A stretch of DNA of 7,723 bases from Sideroxydans sp. (GTDB lineage Bacteria > Pseudomonadota > Gammaproteobacteria > Burkholderiales > Gallionellaceae), in contig JAVBYP010000194.1 in NCBI GenBank assembly GCA_030823965.1, forward strand, positions 1 to 7,723. Reading direction: 5' to 3'. This document shows, one piece after another, positions 7,151 to 7,723 of this stretch. Within the stretch, counting starts at the first letter, position 1, and each line of letters opens with the position of its first letter. Under the pieces are notes generated by a model. It worked only from the letters and a program-made list of their open reading frames with translations. It did no database searches and was not told the origin of the DNA. Made by a program: the position numbers and the translations under genes.

Positions 7151-7723
7151 TTAGGCAGCAGCGCCTTCTGCGATCTGAGCAGCCAGATCATTGGTTGCTT
7201 GCTCACGTCCTTCCAAGATCGCGTCAGCTACGCCACGTGCGTACAAACGGATCGCTTGGCTGGAGTCATCGTTACCTGGGATGACATAGTCAACGCCCAA
7301 TGGGCTGTGGTTGGTATCGACAACGCCGATGACTGGGATGCCCAGCTTCTGCGCTTCAGTGACCGTACCCTTTTGGTAGCCGACGTCGATAACGAAGATA
7401 GCGGAAGGCAGACCTTGCAGGTCTTTGATACCGCCCAAGCTACGCTCCAACTTTTCCAGTTCGCGACGCAGAACCAGACCTTCTTTCTTAGAGACCTTCT
7501 CGATGCTGCCGTCAGCGATCATCGCTTCCAACTCTTTCAGGCGCTTGATAGAGATCTGAACTGTCTTGAAGTTGGTGAGCATACCGCCCAACCAACGATG
7601 ATCAACGAAAGGAGAGCCAGCGCGAATCGCTTCTTCGCGGATGATCTCGCGTGCTTGACGCTTAGTCGCGACGAACAGCACGGTGCCCTTCTTTGCGGAG
7701 ATCTTGCGAACTTCTTTCATCGC
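7151..7723 (-). CDS. rpsB: 30S ribosomal protein S2 (partial, N-terminus outside window)
   Basis: S2 is a late-assembling protein of the small ribosomal subunit, bound between head and body together with S1. The window holds the last 190 codons. The frame is still open at 7723, and by alignment with E. coli from memory about 52 N-terminal residues are missing, giving an expected full length near 240. The Met encoded at 7720-7718 is internal, not the start. Hallmarks are [14 protein letters not shown], the very conserved [11 protein letters not shown], then [28 protein letters not shown], the FVIDV strand, [16 protein letters not shown] and [18 protein letters not shown] near the C-terminus. 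The tail [10 protein letters not shown] is short and Ala-rich. It is the first gene visible of the operon; its promoter and any S2 autoregulatory leader lie beyond the window. Confidence 0.98.
   Translation of the reverse strand, partial: AMKEVRKISAKKGTVLFVATKRQAREIIREEAIRAGSPFVDHRWLGGMLTNFKTVQISIKRLKELEAMIADGSIEKVSKKEGLVLRRELEKLERSLGGIKDLQGLPSAIFVIDVGYQKGTVTEAQKLGIPVIGVVDTNHSPLGVDYVIPGNDDSSQAIRLYARGVADAILEGREQATNDLAAQIAEGAAA

Noticed and set aside
7718..7720. ATG at 7720-7718 as the start of rpsB
   Set aside because: Alignment with S2 places this Met near residue 54. The frame continues through the last codon of the window, so the gene is cut by the edge rather than short.

Overview
The window is a compact run of nine essential housekeeping genes, all on the minus strand. 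Read in the direction of transcription (high to low coordinates) they are rpsB (5' end cut off by the window edge), tsf, pyrH, frr, uppS, cdsA, dxr, rseP and bamA (3' part cut off by the other edge). Every product was recognised from its protein sequence and hallmark motifs. The host looks like a Gram-negative proteobacterium, since it has BamA with POTRA domains, RseP with tandem PDZ domains and a Dxr-type isoprenoid pathway. It is most likely a betaproteobacterium, judged from the wording of the proteins and from dxr lying between cdsA and rseP. A Nitrosomonadales/Gallionellaceae-like lineage is my guess from memory of similar sequences and was not tested. GC is moderate, roughly low-to-mid fifties per cent by eye.

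Layout. Positions 7151-7723 hold the C-terminal three quarters of ribosomal protein S2. A 78-nt gap (7073-7150) follows, containing a strong hairpin plus T-tract that reads as an intrinsic terminator or attenuator on the minus strand. Then tsf, pyrH, frr, uppS, cdsA, dxr, rseP and bamA follow with gaps of at most 11 nt, or with overlaps of 1-8 nt. This packing suggests one transcription unit with translational coupling. I see no convincing promoter inside the window. There is no gene-free stretch longer than 78 nt, and no tRNA, rRNA, IS element, CRISPR array or integration site.

How the genes work together. rpsB, tsf and frr serve translation (small-subunit protein, elongation factor exchange, ribosome recycling). 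pyrH makes UDP for RNA, DNA and sugar-nucleotide synthesis. dxr commits carbon to isoprenoids, and uppS turns isoprenyl diphosphates into the undecaprenyl carrier for peptidoglycan and O-antigen. cdsA makes CDP-diacylglycerol for phospholipids. rseP releases the envelope-stress sigma factor from its anti-sigma factor, and bamA inserts outer-membrane proteins. The order therefore runs from translation through lipid and cell-wall precursors to outer-membrane assembly and its stress sensor.

The region is conserved core genome. I looked for an undescribed system and did not find one. The most useful secondary signals are the rpsB-tsf attenuator, the start-site architecture (GTG start of dxr, ATGA overlap at dxr/rseP, weak Shine-Dalgarno at uppS and bamA) and the gene order relative to Escherichia coli.
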